Under the pieces are notes generated by a model. It was not told the DNA's origin and did not search any database. It saw only the letters and a program-made list of their open reading frames with translations. A DNA stretch of 64,000 nt from Palsa-1447 sp964509885 (GTDB taxonomy: Bacteria > Verrucomicrobiota > Verrucomicrobiia > Opitutales > Opitutaceae): the NCBI GenBank assembly GCA_964509885.1, contig CAZDZL010000017.1, positions 3,312-67,311 on the forward strand, in the 5' to 3' direction. Made by a program: the position numbers and the translations under genes. Numbering within the stretch: the first letter of the stretch is position 1; each line of letters starts with the position of its first letter. Shown here in pieces: positions 60,066-64,000 of this stretch.

Positions 60066-62384
60066 CTAGGCGCTCGGGGCGACCGTGATCACCACCGACT
60101 TTGATGTCGGCGTGTTGCTGACCTCGGCCACGCTGTCGAGCGGCACGAGCACGTTCGCCTCGGGGAAGTAGGTCGCCGTGCACCGGCGGGGCAGGTCGTA
60201 GGGCGCCACCATGAACCTCGGCGCGTGGCGCGTCTCACCCCGGAAGTGCCCGGTGAGGTCGACCCACTGGCCCTGGACGAGACCCGCCTCCCTCATGTCG
60301 TCGGCATTCATGAACACAACCCTGCGCCCGTTGAAGATCCCGCGGTAGCGGTCGTCCAGGCCGTACACGGTCGTGTTGAACTGGTCGTGCGTGCGGATGG
60401 TCATCATCATGAACTGCCCCGGGCCGAGGGCCTCAGGGGGGATGTCGTGGATCGTGAACACGGCCTTCCCCGAGGGCGTGGTGAAGGTCCGCGAGTCCCG
60501 CGCCGCGTTGGGCAGGTAGAACGGCGCCTCCTTGACCCTGGAATTGTAGTCGTTGAATCCCGGAATGACGCGCTCGATGAGGTGCCGGATGAGGTCGTAG
60601 TCCCCGGCCAGGGCGTCCCAGTCGACGGGGGTCCCCGGACCCAGGACGGCCGACGCCAGGCCCGCGACGATCGCGGGCTCGCTCCTCAGGTGCGGCGACG
60701 CAGGCTCGAGGCGCCCGCGCGATGAGCTGATGACGCCCATGCTGTCCTCGACCGTCACGAACTGCTCGCCCGAGGCCTGGAGGTCCACCTCGGAGCGCCC
60801 GAGGCACGGCAGGATGAGAGCCGTCCTGCCGGTGACGAGGTGGGAGCGGTTGAGCTTCGTCGAGACATGGGCCGTCAGTCTGCACCGGCGCAGCGCGTCG
60901 GCCGTGAACTCCGTGTCCGGGGTCGCCGAGAGGAAGTTGCCGCCCATGGCGAAGAAGATGCTGATCCTGCCGTCGTGCATCCTCTTTATGGTCTCGACGA
61001 CGTCGGCGCCCGCCCCCCTCGGGGGCTCGAACCGGAACTCCGCCGAGAGCCTGTCCAGGAAGTCCTTCGACGGCTTCTCGTAGATCCCCATGGTGCGGTC
61101 GCCCTGGACGTTGCTGTGCCCGCGCACCGGGCACGGGCCCGCGCCCAGCCGGCCGATGTTGCCGCGCAGCAGCAGGAAGTTCATGACCTCCTGGATCGTG
61201 CCCACGGCGTTTCGGTGCTGGGTGAGGCCCATGGCCCAGCAGGCGATGATCGCCTTGGCCCCGATCGCGATCTCGGCGGCGGCGCGGATCTGCTCGCGCG
61301 TGAGGCCGCTCGCGGCCGTGATCTGGTCCCAGCTCACCGAGCGCAGGTGCGCGATGAGCTCCGCGGAGCCGCCTGTGAACGAGCGGATGAACTCCAGGTC
61401 GAGGGCGCTCCCCGGGGCGAGGTCCTCCTCGGCGACCAGCTCCTTCATGATCCCCTGCAGGGCGGCCATGTCGCCGTTGATGCGCACCGGCAGCCACAGG
61501 TCGCACAGGGCGGTCCCCTTGCCAAAGACCATGGCGGCCGCCTTGAGCGGGTTCATGAGGTCCTGGGGGTTCTTGAAGCGCACGAGCCCCACCTCGGCCA
61601 TGGGGTTCAGGCTCACGATGCGGCACCCGCGCCTCTTCGCCCGCTGCAGCGCCGTCAGCATCCGCGGGTGGTTCGTGCCCGGGTTCTGCCCGATGATGAA
61701 GATGGCGTCGGCGTGGTCGAAGTCCGAGAGCTTCACGCAGCCCTTGCCGATGCCGATCGTCGGCCCTAGGGCCGAGCCGCTCGACTCGTGGCACATGTTG
61801 GAGCAGTCGGGCAGGTTGTTCGTGCCGAGGCGCCGGGCGAAGAGCTGGTACATGAACGCCGCCTCGTTGCTCGTCCTGCCGGAGGTGTAGAACGCGGCCC
61901 CGTCCGGGGAGGAGAGCGACTTGATCTCCCCGGCGACGAGCGAGAAGGCGTCCTCCCAGGAGACCGGCTCGTAGTGCGCGGAGCCGGCGCGCAGCACCAT
62001 GGGCTCCGTCAGCCGCCCCTGCTGCCCCAGCCAGTGGTCCGACTGGGCCGCCAGCTCCGCAACCGTGTGCTCCCTGAAGAAATCCCTGCCGATCCTGCTG
62101 CTCATCCCCTCGTCGGCGACCGCCTTCGCGCCGTTCTCGCAGAACTCGGCGAAGCTGCGGTCGCCGTCCGGGTTCGGCCACGCGCAGCTCTGGCAGTCGA
62201 AGCCGTCCTTCTGGTTCAGCCGCAGCAGCGCGGAGAGCCCGCGCCCGAGGCCCATCTCCCCGATCGTGGAGGTCATCGACTTCTCGACGGCCTTCAGCCC
62301 CGCCGCCGCCTTGCTGGCGCCGCCCAGGCGGAGCCCCTCGGTCTCGACCGGCGGCTGCGCGGCGGGGTATTCGGCTTTCTCCAT
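60066..62384 (-). CDS. FdhF/YdeP-type molybdopterin oxidoreductase
   Basis: 772 aa catalytic subunit. The N-terminal motif DCQSCAWPNPDGDRSF marks the FdhF/YdeP group with a [4Fe-4S]-like cysteine cluster. Next are SGRTSNEAAFMYQLFAR, CSNMCHESSGSAL (likely Mo ligand region), IGQNPGTNHPRML, and C-terminal MMTIRTHDQFNTT. Related enzymes are formate dehydrogenases or acid-resistance proteins such as YdeP; no partner subunit is nearby. ATG 62384 gives the normal start. It depends on molybdate, which ModA would provide. Confidence 0.9.
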   Translation of the reverse strand: MEKAEYPAAQPPVETEGLRLGGASKAAAGLKAVEKSMTSTIGEMGLGRGLSALLRLNQKDGFDCQSCAWPNPDGDRSFAEFCENGAKAVADEGMSSRIGRDFFREHTVAELAAQSDHWLGQQGRLTEPMVLRAGSAHYEPVSWEDAFSLVAGEIKSLSSPDGAAFYTSGRTSNEAAFMYQLFARRLGTNNLPDCSNMCHESSGSALGPTIGIGKGCVKLSDFDHADAIFIIGQNPGTNHPRMLTALQRAKRRGCRIVSLNPMAEVGLVRFKNPQDLMNPLKAAAMVFGKGTALCDLWLPVRINGDMAALQGIMKELVAEEDLAPGSALDLEFIRSFTGGSAELIAHLRSVSWDQITAASGLTREQIRAAAEIAIGAKAIIACWAMGLTQHRNAVGTIQEVMNFLLLRGNIGRLGAGPCPVRGHSNVQGDRTMGIYEKPSKDFLDRLSAEFRFEPPRGAGADVVETIKRMHDGRISIFFAMGGNFLSATPDTEFTADALRRCRLTAHVSTKLNRSHLVTGRTALILPCLGRSEVDLQASGEQFVTVEDSMGVISSSRGRLEPASPHLRSEPAIVAGLASAVLGPGTPVDWDALAGDYDLIRHLIERVIPGFNDYNSRVKEAPFYLPNAARDSRTFTTPSGKAVFTIHDIPPEALGPGQFMMMTIRTHDQFNTTVYGLDDRYRGIFNGRRVVFMNADDMREAGLVQGQWVDLTGHFRGETRHAPRFMVAPYDLPRRCTATYFPEANVLVPLDSVAEVSNTPTSKSVVITVAPSA

Positions 62385-62480
62385 GGGGCCCGTGCCCTGA
62401 GGAAAGCCCACTCCCGGCGCCGGGTCAAATCGGGTTTGCGAACCGGGCACCCCCGGACGAGCGTGGGGCCCCTCTACGCC

Positions 62481-62789
62481 ATGCAGACCCCGTACAACAT
62501 CCAGGCCATAGGCGACGAGATCGCCATCGCGTGGAGCGACGGGGCGGAGTCCTACCTGCGCCACGACCTCCTGCGCCGGGCCTCGCCGAGCGCCGAGAAC
62601 CAGGGCGAGCACGATGTCTTCGGAAACAAGTACGGCGGGACCGACAGGACGGACTTCGCGGGCGTCCGGGTGGTCGGGTGGGAGAAGGTCGGCAACTACG
62701 CCGTCCGCTTCGACTTCAGCGACGGCCACCGGACCGGACTTTACACGTTCGACTACCTGAGGAAACTGGGCGAGGCTTCGCCTCCCTAG
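62481..62789 (+). CDS. DUF971 protein
   Basis: 102 aa, with the family pattern IAIAWSDGAESYLRHDLLRR near the N-terminus and VGNYAVRFDFSDGHRTGLYTF with DYLRKL at the end. The domain also occurs at the N-terminus of gamma-butyrobetaine hydroxylase and next to Mrp-type Fe-S carriers; cellular role uncertain. ATG 62481. Divergent from the oxidoreductase, and followed by hisI after 11 bases. Confidence 0.88.
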   Translation: MQTPYNIQAIGDEIAIAWSDGAESYLRHDLLRRASPSAENQGEHDVFGNKYGGTDRTDFAGVRVVGWEKVGNYAVRFDFSDGHRTGLYTFDYLRKLGEASPP

Positions 62790-62800
62790 ACCCGACGCCC

Positions 62801-63265
62801 ATGCCCACACCCGACACACCCCCCGCGCAGCCCCCCAAGGCCGACGTCGAGCTCGGCACCCGGCTGCTGCCCAAGTTCGGCCCGGACGGCACGATCCCCT
62901 GCATCACCGTGGACCACGCCACGAACGAGGTGCTCATGTTCGCGTTCATGAACGCCGAGTCGCTCGCCCGCACGATGGAGACCCGCAAGGCCACCTACTG
63001 GAGCCGCTCCCGCGGCAAGCTCTGGCTGAAGGGCGAGGAGTCCGGCAACACGCTGCGGGTGGTCGACCTCTACGTCGACTGCGACCAGGACGTGCTCCTC
63101 TTGAAGGTCGAGAACGCGGGCCCGGGGGCCTGCCACAACGGCTACCGCTCCTGCTTCTACCGCAGGCTCGTGCGGGCCGCCGACCCGAAGAGCGGGCTCT
63201 CCCCCACCCTTGAGTTCTCGGCCGAGCGCGCGTTCGACCCCGAGGCGGTCTACAGGAAGAAGTAA
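62801..63265 (+). CDS. hisI: Phosphoribosyl-AMP cyclohydrolase HisI
   Basis: 154 aa enzyme of histidine biosynthesis opening the PR-AMP ring. Motifs are MFAFMNAESLARTMETRK, TYWSRSRGKLWLKGEESGN, VDCDQDVLLLKVE (Mg/Zn Asp cluster) and GACHNGYRSCFYR (zinc Cys). Single-domain form, with no HisE fusion. Other his genes are not in the window. Start ATG 62801. Confidence 0.95.
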   Translation: MPTPDTPPAQPPKADVELGTRLLPKFGPDGTIPCITVDHATNEVLMFAFMNAESLARTMETRKATYWSRSRGKLWLKGEESGNTLRVVDLYVDCDQDVLLLKVENAGPGACHNGYRSCFYRRLVRAADPKSGLSPTLEFSAERAFDPEAVYRKK

Positions 63266-63269
63266 GCCC

Positions 63270-64000
63270 TCACTCGACGTCGGCCTCGTCGAGGATGGTG
63301 ATCATGAGGTCCGCGCTGGAGACCACCTGGCCGTCCACGGTGCAGGTGACCTCGGCGACGGCGATCTTGTTGCTGCGAACCTTGGTCAGCTTCGCGTGTA
63401 TCCTCAGCTGGTCGCCCGGGCGCACCGGCTTGCGGAACTTTACCTTGTCCGCGCTCATGAAGAACGCCGGCCTCGGGACCCAGTTGTTCCAGCGCACCGT
63501 GAGGACGCCGACGGCCTGGGCCATCGCCTCGAGCTGCAGCACGCCCGGCATGACCGGGTTGCCCGGGAAGTGCCCGTTGAAGTAGGGCTCGTTGAAGGTC
63601 ACGTTCTTGATCGCGACCAGCTCCTCCGCCCCGACGATCTCCACGATCCGGTCGATCATAACGAACGGGTAGCGGTGGGGCAGGATGTCGAGGATACTGC
63701 GGATATCGAGCGTCTGGACGTCCATGGCGGGCGGCGGCCGGCTTGCGCCCTTCCTCTTGCCGCCCTTGCCGCGCTCCTGCAGCCGGTCGAAGAGGGCCTT
63801 CGTCAGCTCGGCGTTGAGCGCGTGCCCCGGGCGCGTCGCCACGATGTGGGCCTTCAGCGGCATCCCGAGCAGCGAGATGTCCCCGATGATGTCCAGGATC
63901 TTGTGCCTGACGAACTCGTCCTTGAAGCGCAGCGGCTCCTTGGACAGCACCTTGTCGCCCTTGATGACGATGGCGGAGTCGAGCGAGCCCCCCTTGATCT
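63270..64000 (-). CDS. lpxC-fabZ: LpxC-FabZ fusion (partial; LpxC N-terminus outside window)
   Basis: The visible C-terminal 243 residues contain the end of LpxC (KGGSLDSAIVIKGD, then LRFKDEFVRHKILDIIGDIS and HIVATRPGHALNAELTKAL) joined by a Lys/Gly-rich linker to FabZ (ILDILPHRYPFVMIDRI, YFNGHFPGNPVMPGVLQLEA with the catalytic His and Glu, ADKVKFRKPVRPGD). LpxC deacetylates UDP-3-O-acyl-GlcNAc for lipid A, and FabZ dehydrates hydroxyacyl-ACP. The fusion is known in Bacteroidetes and related lineages. It implies a lipopolysaccharide-containing outer membrane. It converges with hisI, with 4 bases between stops. Confidence 0.95.
   Translation of the reverse strand, partial: IKGGSLDSAIVIKGDKVLSKEPLRFKDEFVRHKILDIIGDISLLGMPLKAHIVATRPGHALNAELTKALFDRLQERGKGGKRKGASRPPPAMDVQTLDIRSILDILPHRYPFVMIDRIVEIVGAEELVAIKNVTFNEPYFNGHFPGNPVMPGVLQLEAMAQAVGVLTVRWNNWVPRPAFFMSADKVKFRKPVRPGDQLRIHAKLTKVRSNKIAVAEVTCTVDGQVVSSADLMITILDEADVE

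Noticed and set aside
1..64000. tRNA, rRNA, CRISPR, insertion sequences, prophage
   Set aside because: No repeat-spacer array, transposase, integrase, cloverleaf-like or rRNA-like sequence was noticed on reading.

Overview
High-GC bacterial chromosome, most consistent with a verrucomicrobium of the Opitutales/Opitutaceae type. This is inferred from a complete dcw cluster with a MurC-MurB fusion, an LpxC-FabZ fusion at the right edge, many two-component regulators, a sigma-54 activator and several glycoside hydrolases in one operon. The assignment comes from gene content, not from a marker-gene tree. I see no rRNA, tRNA, CRISPR array, transposase or integrase. No stretch longer than about 300 bases lacks a gene; the largest gap is the divergent spacer 30898-31158.

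Region 1 (1-20267, all minus strand) is the division and cell-wall operon. In transcription order it reads mraZ, a 73-aa unknown ORF, rsmH, ftsL, ftsI, murE, murF, mraY, murD, a LysM lipoprotein, ftsW, murG, murC-murB fusion, ddl, ftsQ, ftsA, ftsZ and obg (cut by the window edge). Most junctions are ATGA, GTGA or TGATG overlaps. Four TGGGN boxes with exact 10-bp spacing precede mraZ and look like the MraZ operator. FtsZ has an altered T7 loop.

Region 2 (20402-26302) is accessory. It holds a DUF3667 membrane protein divergent from a TIR-domain membrane protein, a large GT-C/TPR membrane protein, and a compact pair made of a 60-aa peptide gene and a short YcaO-like protein. That pair is a candidate for an undescribed peptide-modification (RiPP) locus.

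Region 3 (26361-33585) holds signalling genes: a 1306-aa hybrid kinase with a propeller sensor, a NarL-type regulator whose 3' end overlaps it, a soluble hybrid kinase, and a secreted protein of unknown function.

Region 4 (33665-44379, plus strand) is a carbohydrate-use cluster: GH172/DUF2961, GH116, DeoR regulator, DhnA-type aldolase, Gfo/Idh/MocA oxidoreductase, lyxose/mannose isomerase-like cupin, PfkB kinase and GH2 beta-mannosidase-like enzyme. Regulator to GH2 is tightly packed, and tandem repeats in front of the regulator may be its operator.

Region 5 (44447-49956) is the de novo NAD operon nadA-nadC-nadB, then a transglutaminase-like protein and a divergent ROK sugar kinase.

Region 6 (50174-55464, plus strand) looks like a self-contained sigma-54 regulon: secreted paralog 1, NtrC-type regulator, secreted paralog 2, histidine kinase. 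Both paralogs have a GG-N10-GC promoter, and an identical upstream element (TTTTG-N4-ATTCACCCAA) lies at exactly the same distance from each. With the YcaO/peptide pair, this is the best candidate for a previously undescribed system.

Region 7 (55590-64000) holds a DUF2298-like membrane protein, an orphan modA translationally coupled to a response regulator, a YebC-family protein, an FdhF/YdeP-type molybdenum oxidoreductase, a DUF971 protein, hisI and the lpxC-fabZ fusion (cut by the window edge).
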